Below the pieces are notes generated by a model, which did not search any database, was not told the origin of the DNA, and was given only the letters and a program-made list of their open reading frames with translations. From the NCBI GenBank assembly GCA_001724855.1, contig MEED01000027.1, forward strand, positions 62,001-126,000: DNA of 64,000 bases, given 5' to 3'. This document shows, one piece after another, positions 44,086 to 51,430 of the stretch. Numbering within the stretch: the stretch's first letter is position 1; each line of letters opens with the position of its first letter. Origin of the DNA: Lautropia sp. SCN 69-89 (GTDB lineage: Bacteria > Pseudomonadota > Gammaproteobacteria > Burkholderiales > Burkholderiaceae_E). The position numbers and the translations under genes were made by a program.

Positions 44086-44960
44086 GCACCGCCCCCGGCC
44101 AGCGCCAGGCAGGCCACGCCCGCGGCGATGAGCGCGGCGCCGGCCACGCGGCGCCACAGCTCGCCCTCGCCCAGCATGCGCACGCCGAGGAACGCGGCGA
44201 TCAGCATCGAGAGCTCGCGCGCCGGCGCCACGTGGCTCACCGGCGCGTACTTCATCGCCTGCAGCGCGAGCATGTAGCCGAGCGGCGAGAGCACGCCCAC
44301 CGCGAGCAGCGTGCGGGCGTGTCGCGTGACGATGCCGCGCGCCTCGCCGGCGCGCCGCGCGATCCACGGCGCGAGCGCCACCGCCTGCGCCACGTTCACC
44401 AGCCAGTAGAAGACCACCGGATCGGCGCCCAGCAGCCGCACCGCGCGTCCATCGTTCACCGTGTAGACGGCGATCGTGACGCCGATCGCGGCGCCCCAGG
44501 CGATGCCGGGGCCGATGCCTGCGCCGGCGCGCAGCATCGCCCAGCCGCCGGCGATCGTGAAGGTGCCCGCGACGATCAGCGCGAGGCCCGCGATCGAGGC
44601 CGGGGTCACCGCCTCGCCGAGCCAGGCGATCGCACCCACCCAGGCGAGCGCGGGCCCCACGCCGCGCGCCACCGGATAGACCACCGACAGGTCGCCGGCC
44701 GCGTAGCCGCGCTGCAGCACCCACAGGTACAGCGTGTGCACCGCGGCGCTCACCAGCACCGCCAGCGCGATCTGCACGCCGACCGCGGCCAGGTCGTCGC
44801 GCAGCAGCGCGAGCACCGGCACTGCGTAGACGAGCGACGTGGCGGCGGTGATGCCCCAGACGAAGACGAGCCCGCCCGCGCCGGCGCGCTTCATCAGCAG
44901 GTTCCACCACGCGTGGATGAACGCGGCGACGGCGATCAGAAGGAGGGCGGAGAGGGGCAT
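44082..44960 (-). CDS. EamA family (DMT) transporter
   Basis: 292 residues with ten hydrophobic segments in two EamA repeats, including the start LLLIAVAAFIHAWWNLLMKR and the second-repeat ending GVRMLGEGELWRR. DMT transporters move metabolites such as amino acids or nucleotide sugars; the direction here is unknown. First gene of the EamA-MFS-dgkA group; the MFS GTG overlaps its stop. Confidence 0.88.
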   Translation of the reverse strand: MPLSALLLIAVAAFIHAWWNLLMKRAGAGGLVFVWGITAATSLVYAVPVLALLRDDLAAVGVQIALAVLVSAAVHTLYLWVLQRGYAAGDLSVVYPVARGVGPALAWVGAIAWLGEAVTPASIAGLALIVAGTFTIAGGWAMLRAGAGIGPGIAWGAAIGVTIAVYTVNDGRAVRLLGADPVVFYWLVNVAQAVALAPWIARRAGEARGIVTRHARTLLAVGVLSPLGYMLALQAMKYAPVSHVAPARELSMLIAAFLGVRMLGEGELWRRVAGAALIAAGVACLALAGGGA

Positions 44961-45031
44961 GGCGGGGGGACCGTGCGAAGTCTAATCGACGAGACCTCAC
45001 CGTTGCCGGAGGCTGCCGTAGCGGCCAGGTG

Positions 45032-45412
45032 TCACCAGGGGCCCGTCACGAACACCGCCTCGTCCGCCCCGGGCCAGGGCGGCATCGTGACCGCCACTGC
45101 CGCCAGGGCCCCGGAGCCGCGGGCGCGAAACTGGAAGTGCATGCCCGCGGGGACGGACAGGCACAGGCCGGGTTCGAGCTCGATCACCTCCTCGCGCTCG
45201 CCTTGCCTGCGCCACATCTCGCCCTGCCCTGCGAGGACGAACCACAGCTCGTCGACGCTTCGATGACAGACCGCCTTCGAGGCGGCACCGGCGGCAAGCC
45301 GGAAGTGCGCCATGCTGCCGCCGGCGAGCGACAGCAGGGCCCGCACCTCGGAGCCGTCCGGCGCGTGCTCGGTGGGTTCCTCCGGGAGCTTTGCGGTCGA
45401 GAATTTCGCCAT
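45032..45412 (-). CDS. Cupin domain-containing protein
   Basis: 126 residues from ATG 45412. Cupin motif 1 lies in CHRSVDELWFVLAGQGEMW, although the usual G-x-x-x-H-x-H pattern is only partly kept (one His). Motif 2 is LCLSVPAGMHFQFRA. A small metal-binding barrel of unknown reaction. It begins 4 bp after the PIN toxin gene ends, in the same direction, so it may be transcribed with that locus. Confidence 0.8.
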   Translation of the reverse strand: MAKFSTAKLPEEPTEHAPDGSEVRALLSLAGGSMAHFRLAAGAASKAVCHRSVDELWFVLAGQGEMWRRQGEREEVIELEPGLCLSVPAGMHFQFRARGSGALAAVAVTMPPWPGADEAVFVTGPW

Positions 45413-45416
45413 CCGG

Positions 45417-45812
45417 TCAGCCGGCGGAAAGCGCAACTGCCTGCTTCGGAAAGGCCTTCAGAAGCCCGGCGTCCATCGTCACGAGCTTCACGCCGAGAGT
45501 CATCGCCAGTGCTACGAACTCGCAGTCGTAGGCTGAGCAGTCGCTGTCACGTACGAGTTCCAGAACAAGCCGCGAGTCGATCTCGTACTCCGCTCCTGCC
45601 AGCAGGCTCTCCGCCTCCAGCTGAAGAGTGCGTGCGGCCTCGAGCGTAAGTATCTCCCGGCGCATGTAGCCTGCCAGGATGTTGCGAAACTCGCTTCGCC
45701 AGAGCAACGGCGCAGCCCAGTCGGCGTCACGCTCGAGCAGGGCTTCGGCCTTTCCGGTGTGGTCGCCCGGCAGGTAGAGGTACGCAACAACGTTGCTGTC
45801 CACAACGATCAC
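45417..45812 (-). CDS. PIN-domain toxin (second RHH/PIN pair)
   Basis: 131 residues from GTG 45812. The PIN acid residues are D5 (VVDSN), E41 (RSEF), D96 (AYDCEFVALA) and D114 (TMDAG), all in the expected order. It is a probable Mg-dependent RNase. Start overlaps the antitoxin stop by 4 bp (GTGA). A typical VapC length, unlike the longer PIN protein at 27015. Confidence 0.86.
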   Translation of the reverse strand: MIVVDSNVVAYLYLPGDHTGKAEALLERDADWAAPLLWRSEFRNILAGYMRREILTLEAARTLQLEAESLLAGAEYEIDSRLVLELVRDSDCSAYDCEFVALAMTLGVKLVTMDAGLLKAFPKQAVALSAG

Positions 45813-46054
45813 TTCCTGCCCTCGCGCTTGTAGGCGTCGATATCCTTCGCCCGAAACTTCGCCCTCGGCAACGCGGCGCGCAATGCGCGAGCCCTCGCGA
45901 GTCGCTCGCTCACCGCAATGCGTCCCGGTATCAGCACCGACTCCAGGCATACGATGGCCTCGCTGTTCAGACTTCGCCGATGGATCTGTGCGGAAGCCTT
46001 GAGCCGTTCGTACAACTCGTCGGGAATATTCTTCAAAGTCAGACTGATCGACAT
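45809..46054 (-). CDS. Arc/FitA-like ribbon-helix-helix antitoxin
   Basis: 81 residues from ATG 46054 with a GAGGTG site. MSISLTLKNIPDELYERLKASA and HRRSLNSEAIVCLESVL form the RHH fold characteristic of Arc/FitA antitoxins. The C-terminus (FRAKDIDAYKREGRK) would bind the PIN toxin. It is the first gene of the locus and divergent from the enol-lactonase-like gene; promoter and inverted repeat are in the 91-bp gap. Confidence 0.86.
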   Translation of the reverse strand: MSISLTLKNIPDELYERLKASAQIHRRSLNSEAIVCLESVLIPGRIAVSERLARARALRAALPRAKFRAKDIDAYKREGRK

Positions 46055-46077
46055 CGCCGCACCTCGTTGAGGGTTCC

Positions 46078-46108
46078 ATTGTGGTTGCAAAACGGTTGTC
46101 GATCAACC
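46078..46108 (-). promoter_or_regulatory. Promoter and inverted repeat of the second RHH/PIN locus
   Basis: On the minus strand TTGATC (46101-46106) and CACAAT (46078-46083) are 17 bp apart, a fair sigma-70 promoter for the antitoxin. GGTTG-TCGAT-CAACC (46094-46108) is an inverted repeat overlapping the -35, a likely operator site for autoregulation. Confidence 0.5.
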
Positions 46109-46145
46109 TGACAGCTATCCTTTGAGCAGACTCCGAGGAGGCGCC

Positions 46146-46922
46146 ATGCCGTTCGTCCATCGTGAAGGCGCGCGCCTGTACTGGCGCATCGACGGGCACC
46201 CCGATCGCCCGCCGCTTCTGCTGCTGAACTCGCTCGGCACCGATCACTCCCTGTGGGAGCCGCTGATGCCGGGGCTGCTCGAGCGCTTTCGCGTGCTGCG
46301 CACCGACAAGCCTGGGCACGGCGCGTCCGACGCGCGCGACGGCGAGTACTCGATCGCGCAGCTCGGCCGCGACGTGCTGGCGGTGATGGATGCCGCGGGC
46401 GTGCGGCGCGCGCACCTGTGCGGCGTGTCGATCGGCGGCATGATCGGCATCTGGGTGGCCGCGCATGCGCCCGAGCGCATCGACCGGCTGGTGCTGTCGA
46501 ACACCTCGGCGAAGCTCGCACCCGAGGGCTTCGCCGAGCGCATCCGGCTGATCCGCGCAGGCGGCATCGCGGCGATCGCCGACACGGTGCTCGGACGATT
46601 CTTCACGCCGGGCTTCGTCGCGCAAGCCGACGCGCGCTACCACAGCGTGCGCACCACGCTGCTGCAGGTCGACCCGGCGGGCTACATCGGCTGCTGCGCG
46701 GCGCTGCGCGACATGGACCTGCGACCGCTGCTGCCTCGGATAACGGCGCCGACGCTGGTGATCACCTGCCGCGACGACGCCTCGACGCCGCCGGCGATGG
46801 GAGAGGCGATCGCGGCGGCGATTCCCGGCGCGCGGCACGTGCAGTGGGAGCTGGCGCACATCCCGTTCGTCGAGGCGCCGCAGCGGTACGTGGAGATGCT
46901 GGCGGAATTTCTGCAGGGGTGA
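46146..46922 (+). CDS. pcaD: Alpha/beta-hydrolase, 3-oxoadipate enol-lactonase-like
   Basis: 258 residues. LLLLNSLGTDHSLWEP (oxyanion region), nucleophile Ser 95 in CGVSIGGMIG, a late Asp in ITCRDDAS and His in LAHIPFVEAP. The start and spacing resemble 3-oxoadipate enol-lactonase (PcaD), which would link to aromatic degradation. But no other pca gene is near, so the substrate is uncertain. ATG 46146 has a strong GAGGAGG site. Confidence 0.72.
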   Translation: MPFVHREGARLYWRIDGHPDRPPLLLLNSLGTDHSLWEPLMPGLLERFRVLRTDKPGHGASDARDGEYSIAQLGRDVLAVMDAAGVRRAHLCGVSIGGMIGIWVAAHAPERIDRLVLSNTSAKLAPEGFAERIRLIRAGGIAAIADTVLGRFFTPGFVAQADARYHSVRTTLLQVDPAGYIGCCAALRDMDLRPLLPRITAPTLVITCRDDASTPPAMGEAIAAAIPGARHVQWELAHIPFVEAPQRYVEMLAEFLQG

Positions 46923-46940
46923 TTCGTTTGACCAACGGAG

Positions 46941-46973
46941 ACGGGGCTGCGTCGCGTAACGCAGGTACCCCGT
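46941..46973. terminator. Hairpin between convergent pcaD-like and mqsA genes
   Basis: ACGGGG (46941-46946) pairs with CCCCGT (46968-46973), with an inner GCGT/ACGC pair (46949-46952/46959-46962). It fills the 60-bp gap between the two convergent stops and could serve both. No T-run. Confidence 0.45.
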
Positions 46974-46982
46974 GTCTGCGCA

Positions 46983-47384
46983 TCACGAGGCCCTGACTTC
47001 GTTGAGCAATTCGGGGTGGCGATCCAGCACCTTGAGCAATTTGACGAGCGCCAGCGGGGGCCTGGTCTTGCCGTTCTCGTAGCGCGAGAACGCATTGATG
47101 CCACCGCCGAATATCTCGGCGGCCTCGCGCTGGCCAAGCGCCAGCTTCTTGCGAACGCTGGCGATAAAGGCGGGATCGACGGTGCTGGCATTCACCTGGC
47201 GGCTGAATGCCAGCATGGCCGCGCTCACGCGTGCCGATTCGGAGGCGTCGAGCACGCTCTCGCCGCAGGATGGGCAGTAGTCGCCCGACACCGCCGGAAT
47301 GGCGATCGTTTCGCCCTTGTAGGCATACGGCAGATCCCGGGTGTCATGCACCAGATCGGCACCGCCACAGACGGGGCATTTCAT
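46983..47384 (-). CDS. mqsA: Antitoxin MqsA (zinc-binding, XRE-type HTH)
   Basis: 133 residues. N-terminal zinc domain with Cys 3, 6, 37 and 40 in the same spacing as E. coli MqsA. C-terminal helix-turn-helix (GQREAAEIFGGG...NAFSRYENGKTRPP) with the conserved FSRYE motif. Neutralises MqsR and represses the operon. ATG 47384 is preferred over TTG 47390; an AAGGA site lies before it. Two bp separate it from mqsR. Confidence 0.95.
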   Translation of the reverse strand: MKCPVCGGADLVHDTRDLPYAYKGETIAIPAVSGDYCPSCGESVLDASESARVSAAMLAFSRQVNASTVDPAFIASVRKKLALGQREAAEIFGGGINAFSRYENGKTRPPLALVKLLKVLDRHPELLNEVRAS

Positions 47385-47386
47385 GG

Positions 47387-47683
47387 TCAAAGTTCCTTGA
47401 AGGACACGATCAGCACGTCGTCGATGACCGTCAGTTTCAGGTAGACCTCGCCGACCTGCGTCATCGGACGGTACACGTCCTGCCAGACGCGGTAATCGGC
47501 GCGCGTGGTCATGCTCTTGTAGAAGTCCTGAGTCGTCAGCGCCATAACGACGCCGACCATCCCCTGGAAATCCAAGCCCAAGGCTGCACCACCGGTCAGC
47601 GCTGTGAAGGTGGTCCTGACCTTGCCGGCCGCAACCAGCGCCTTGACGACCGAGAGCTTGCAGTGGGGTGTCCGCTTTTCCAT
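47387..47683 (-). CDS. mqsR: mRNA interferase toxin MqsR
   Basis: 98 residues. MEKRTPHCKLSVVKALV, DFYKSMTT and WQDVYRP are near-identical to E. coli MqsR, an RelE-like fold RNase cutting GCU sites in mRNA. Active-site Lys of FYKSM and Tyr of DVYRP are kept. Toxin-first order (mqsR then mqsA) is standard for this system. Promoter and operator lie just upstream. Confidence 0.96.
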   Translation of the reverse strand: MEKRTPHCKLSVVKALVAAGKVRTTFTALTGGAALGLDFQGMVGVVMALTTQDFYKSMTTRADYRVWQDVYRPMTQVGEVYLKLTVIDDVLIVSFKEL

Positions 47684-47690
47684 CGGATAC

Positions 47691-47705
47691 TAACCTAGTT
47701 GGTTA
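47691..47705 (-). promoter_or_regulatory. mqsRA operator palindrome
   Basis: TAACC-TAGTT-GGTTA, 8 bp upstream of the mqsR ATG. It has the same 15-bp span and TAACCT...GGTTA arms as the E. coli mqsRA operator (TAACCTTTTAGGTTA as I recall it). It overlaps the ribosome-binding AGG of mqsR on the minus strand, so MqsA binding could block both transcription and ribosome access. Confidence 0.7.
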
Positions 47706-47855
47706 TTCTTGGCAAACTTCTCAGCCTCTCGAGCCAGCTGCAGTTTGCCCTCGATCCGTCAGAAAAGGCGGGGTACCGACATGCACCCCCGGCATGTGCA
47801 TGCTGCCCGCGCGCATAAGCGCGGCGGCGGCGCCGCACGGCGTTAGGATTCGCGC

Positions 47856-48248
47856 ATGGAACACCTGTTACCGAAGCAGGCGCATGAGTTCGTGCAGAAC
47901 GAACCCGATGTGCTGTTCATCGACTGCCGCAGCGACGCCGAATATTTCTTCGTGGGCCACGCGCTGGGCTCGATGCACGTGCCGTGGGTCGACGCCCCCG
48001 ACTGGGAAGTGAACCCCGAGTTCGTCGCCGACGTGAAGAAGCTGGCCGGCCATTCGATGCAGCGGCCGATCGTGCTGATCTGCCGCAGCGGGAAGCGCTC
48101 GGTGGAGGCCGGCCTGGAGCTCGAGAAGGCCGGTTTTCAGAGGGTGTTCAACGTGCTGCACGGCTTCGAGGGCGACCTGAACCCCGAGCGCCAGCGCGGC
48201 AAGCTGAACGGCTGGCGCTACGACGGGCTACCCTGGGAGCAGTTCTGA
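47856..48248 (+). CDS. Rhodanese-like domain protein
   Basis: 130 residues, one rhodanese domain. Active-site Cys 76 in LICRSGKRS; VLFIDCRSDAEYFFVGHALGSMHVPW near the start. Likely single-domain sulfurtransferase; acceptor unknown. Upstream, a 7-bp hairpin (CATGCAC...GTGCATG, 47780-47802) lies in a 150-bp gap. Converges on DUF3567 gene with a 15-bp gap. Confidence 0.88.
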   Translation: MEHLLPKQAHEFVQNEPDVLFIDCRSDAEYFFVGHALGSMHVPWVDAPDWEVNPEFVADVKKLAGHSMQRPIVLICRSGKRSVEAGLELEKAGFQRVFNVLHGFEGDLNPERQRGKLNGWRYDGLPWEQF

Positions 48249-48263
48249 CCCGGCGCGGCGCCG

Positions 48264-48509
48264 TCAGTGCATCACCATCGGCTGGTGCATCAGGCCTTCG
48301 AAGCGGCGCAGGTAATCGTCGACCTGCTCCTCGGTGGGCTCGGAGCGGATCAGTTCCTGCACCCCGCTGCGGAAGTGGTTCGCGAGGTCGCCGCCGATGT
48401 AGATCTCGCGGCGGCTGAGCTTGTCCATGATCTCGAAGCCGCCAACCTGGCCTTCGGGATCCTTGAACTCGACCACGCAGTAGCTCGGGCTGTTGTAGAT
48501 CATGTCCAT
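48264..48509 (-). CDS. DUF3567 domain-containing protein
   Basis: 81 residues. MIYNSPSYCVVEF, GFEIMDKLSRREIYIGGDLA and EEQVDDYLRRFEGLMHQPMVMH match DUF3567, a small protein conserved in Betaproteobacteria without known function. ATG 48509 has GAGGTG upstream. Confidence 0.88.
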   Translation of the reverse strand: MDMIYNSPSYCVVEFKDPEGQVGGFEIMDKLSRREIYIGGDLANHFRSGVQELIRSEPTEEQVDDYLRRFEGLMHQPMVMH

Positions 48510-48615
48510 CGGGGCACCTCTCTCGTGCTTCCGAGTTTGTGCCGGCCGGGCCGGGTTTCAAGTCGGGGCCTGCGGCACGGCTGACGAGGCCGACGGGCGG
48601 ATGCCCGTGTCTCCT

Positions 48616-49617
48616 TTACGCTTCATCGTCTTCATGGTTGACCGCCTGCCCGAGGTCGGTGTTGATCGACGTCACCGATGCGGCGGCGGCTTGCGCGGAA
48701 ACGCCGGTCGCGAAGGTCCATTGGAGGCGGTTTTCGAGTCGGTAAGCACATGCTTCCCAGCTGGCGATGGAGCCGTCGAAGCGCCACAGGTACCAGTCGC
48801 GCAGGGTGCGGAAGACGCCAGTGGCTTGCGCCAGGCCGTGGCGGGACGGCCAGCCGGCGGCGAGGGCTTGAAGGCGGGCGCGGTCGAAGACCTGGTCGGC
48901 GGGGCTGCACCAGTGGCCGAGCGGGGCGTCGGCGCGTGGTGGTGGCCCGGCACTCGACGCTTCATGACCCGCTGCGCCGGACAGTTCGACGAGCCGGCCG
49001 AACGGCGGGGCGGCGGCCAGCCTGCGGACGAGCGCCGCGCGGCGAGACTCGGCGGGACGGTCGGCTCGGCTCAATACGATGCGAGTAGCCACTTCCACCT
49101 GCGCCCTCGCCAGCGGGTGCATCGGCTCCGCCTCGAACGGCGCGGGACGGGTCGCATCGATCACGGCAACGATGCGGTCGACTTCGAGCAGCGCGTCGAA
49201 CGGTGGGCGGCGCAGCAGGTCGACCAGCGCCTCGGGGTGGGCGGCGCCGTCCAGTTCCACGATCAGCCGGTGCCAGGGGCCGGCGCGCAGCAGCGCCACC
49301 AGTGCGGAGCGGGCACTCGCTTGCGCGGTGCAGCAAGCGCAGCCGCCGGCGACCCGATAGTGGCCGACCGAGGTCGAGGCGTGCGCCGCGCCTGGCGCGG
49401 CGCCCACGACCGGGACGCCGCGCGCGGCTGGCTCGCCGGCATCCGGCGAGGCGTCGGCCGTCGATGCGTTCCCGAGCAGCGCCCAACGCTCGCCCGCCGG
49501 GCGCGCGCGCAGCCAGCGCTCGATCAGCGCGCTCTTGCCGGCGCCGGCGAACCCCGCGACGACGGTGACCGGCAGCCGCGGCGGCTTTGCCGGCGCCTCG
49601 CTGACCTGCCGCGCCAT
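48616..49617 (-). CDS. CobW/G3E-family GTPase (metal-chaperone-like)
   Basis: 333 residues. Walker A is GFAGAGKSALI (usual family form ends GKTTLL), the metal-binding CxCC is present as GGCACC, and ELDGAAHPEAL matches the family's E-x-x-G-x-x-x-P region only in part. The C-terminal CobW_C region is present but divergent. G3E proteins insert metals into enzymes or chaperone zinc. The divergent P-loop and a Pro/Ala-rich variable segment (about 45-80) suggest a distant subfamily. It lies downstream of trkH by 23 bp. Confidence 0.72.
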   Translation of the reverse strand: MARQVSEAPAKPPRLPVTVVAGFAGAGKSALIERWLRARPAGERWALLGNASTADASPDAGEPAARGVPVVGAAPGAAHASTSVGHYRVAGGCACCTAQASARSALVALLRAGPWHRLIVELDGAAHPEALVDLLRRPPFDALLEVDRIVAVIDATRPAPFEAEPMHPLARAQVEVATRIVLSRADRPAESRRAALVRRLAAAPPFGRLVELSGAAGHEASSAGPPPRADAPLGHWCSPADQVFDRARLQALAAGWPSRHGLAQATGVFRTLRDWYLWRFDGSIASWEACAYRLENRLQWTFATGVSAQAAAASVTSINTDLGQAVNHEDDEA

Positions 49618-49640
49618 CGGGGCCCCGCCGCGCCGGTGCC

Positions 49641-51098
49641 TCACCGGCGCCAGAACGCCGGCATCAGCACGACGAAGAAGGTGAGCAGTTCCAGCCGACC
49701 GGCCACCATTGCGATCGCGAGCAGCCAGGTCTGGAAGTCGGACAGCGGCGCATAGTTGCCGGCCGGGCCGAACTGCCCGAGCGCGGGTCCGAGGTTGTTC
49801 ACCGAAGCCACCACGACCGAGAACGCCGACATGAAGTCGAGGCCCGTGGCGAGCATCACGAAGGTGAGCACGATGTGGGTGACGCCCCACAGCAGCATGT
49901 AGCCGAGCACCCCGAAGATGACCCGGTTCTCGACCACGTGGCCGTTGATCGTGAGCGGCGCGATCGCGCGCGGGTGCACCAGGCGATTGAGCTCACGGCG
50001 CGTCTGCTTGAACAGCACCAGCGCACGGATCATCTTGATGCCGCCACCGGTGGAGCCGGCCGACGAGCCGACGCAGGCGAGGAAGAGCATCCACAGCGGC
50101 GCGAACACCGGCCAGGCCGCGTAGTCCTGCGTCGCGAACCCGGTGGAGGTGCTCACCGAGATGGTGTTGAAGGCGGCGTGGCGCAGCGCCTCGGCGAAGG
50201 TGGGGTACTGGCCGTTGTAGTACAGGTAGGTGCCCAGCACCAGCGAGCTGCCGAGAATCAGCATCAGCACCGAGCGCGCCTCGACGTCGCGCAGGTACAC
50301 GCGCAGCGAGCGCTCGCGCAGCGCAAGGAAGTGCGTGGAGAAGTTCAGCACCGCCAGCAGCATGAAGCCGGAGAGCACCGCCTCGACCTTCGGCGACTCG
50401 AAGCCCATGATGCTGGCGTCGCGCGTGGAGAAGCCGCCCAGCGCCAGCGCCGAGAACGCGTGGCAGACCGATTCGAACCAGTCGAGCCCGCACCAGCGCA
50501 GCGCGAAGATGCACGCTGCGGTGAGCCCGATGTAGATGAGCCACAGCGCCTTGGCGGTCTGCGTGATGCGCGGCGTGAGCTTGCGCTCCTTCATCGGGCC
50601 CGGCATCTCGGCCTTGAACAGCTGCATGCCGCCGACGCCCAGCATCGGCAGGATCGCCACGGCCATCACGATGATGCCCATCCCGCCGTACCACTGCAGC
50701 GCGTGGCGCCAGATGTTGACCGACTGCGGCAGGTGCTCGATGCCGCTCAGCACGGTGGCGCCGGTAGTGGTGAGGCCGGCGATCGCCTCGAAACAGGCGT
50801 CGGTGACGCTGATGCCCGGGATCTCCAGCAGCAGCGGTCCGCTGGAGACCAGCGACATCAGCAGCCAGCCGAGCACCACCAGCAGCGCGCCGTCGCGCGG
50901 TTCGAGCTCGCGCCGGTAGCGGCGCGTGACGGCCCACATCAGCGCGCCGGCGGCCAGGCAGCCCAGGCCCGAGACGAAGAAGCCCGCGTGCGCGCCGTCG
51001 TCCACCGCGAGCGACCAGGCCAGCGGCAGCGAAAAGGTGGCCGAGAAGACCATCAAGAGCCCGCCCAGCACGTGGGCGATCACCAGCAGACGGTTCAA
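49641..51098 (-). CDS. trkH: Trk potassium uptake membrane subunit TrkH
   Basis: 485 residues from TTG 51098; the family's length. Four filter loops with the conserved Gly: TTTGATV, LGGFSTRD, STGFATQD and NNLGPALG. Works with TrkA as Na+/K+ or H+-coupled K+ uptake. In relatives it follows trkA; here a TRAP transporter and amidase sit between them. 21 bp after a small unknown gene. Confidence 0.93.
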   Translation of the reverse strand: MNRLLVIAHVLGGLLMVFSATFSLPLAWSLAVDDGAHAGFFVSGLGCLAAGALMWAVTRRYRRELEPRDGALLVVLGWLLMSLVSSGPLLLEIPGISVTDACFEAIAGLTTTGATVLSGIEHLPQSVNIWRHALQWYGGMGIIVMAVAILPMLGVGGMQLFKAEMPGPMKERKLTPRITQTAKALWLIYIGLTAACIFALRWCGLDWFESVCHAFSALALGGFSTRDASIMGFESPKVEAVLSGFMLLAVLNFSTHFLALRERSLRVYLRDVEARSVLMLILGSSLVLGTYLYYNGQYPTFAEALRHAAFNTISVSTSTGFATQDYAAWPVFAPLWMLFLACVGSSAGSTGGGIKMIRALVLFKQTRRELNRLVHPRAIAPLTINGHVVENRVIFGVLGYMLLWGVTHIVLTFVMLATGLDFMSAFSVVVASVNNLGPALGQFGPAGNYAPLSDFQTWLLAIAMVAGRLELLTFFVVLMPAFWRR

Positions 51099-51119
51099 GC
51101 GCTCGTCCGCGCGGGCCGG

Positions 51120-51410
51120 TCAGCCGAGGTCCCAGCGCTCGGGCAGCGGCTCGATGAAGCCCATCTTGCGCAGCATGTCGAGCGCATCGTCGAGCCCCCG
51201 ATAGCTGTGGATGGCCGCGCGCAGCTCGCCGACGCTGCGGCGCCCGTCGACCAGCGCAAGCACCGTGCGCAGGCGGCGGGGAATCGAGGAATCGGTGCGG
51301 CGCGCTTCGTCGCGGCCGATGCGCGTCTTGATGAAGACGGTGTCCTCGCGAAGCACGGGCGGGTCTCCGCCCATCGCGAGTCGGCGCACGATCGCATGCA
51401 TCGACGACAT
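51120..51410 (-). CDS. Small hypothetical protein, winged-helix-like C-terminus
   Basis: 96 residues from ATG 51410 (51401 is also possible). The N-terminus is rich in Arg. The C-terminal half (RRLRTVLALVDGRRSVGEL, DALDMLRKMGFIEPL) has a short helix-turn-helix-like rhythm, as in small proteins of unknown role. No family is assigned. It lies between trkH and the amidase on the same strand; whether it belongs with Trk or the TRAP set is unclear. Confidence 0.55.
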   Translation of the reverse strand: MSSMHAIVRRLAMGGDPPVLREDTVFIKTRIGRDEARRTDSSIPRRLRTVLALVDGRRSVGELRAAIHSYRGLDDALDMLRKMGFIEPLPERWDLG

Positions 51411-51430
51411 GAGGCGCAATGGTACGCCGT

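Noticed and set aside
47706-47855. Possible small gene before the rhodanese gene
   Set aside because: An in-frame extension exists in another frame but has no conserved features; the hairpin at 47780-47802 is more notable.
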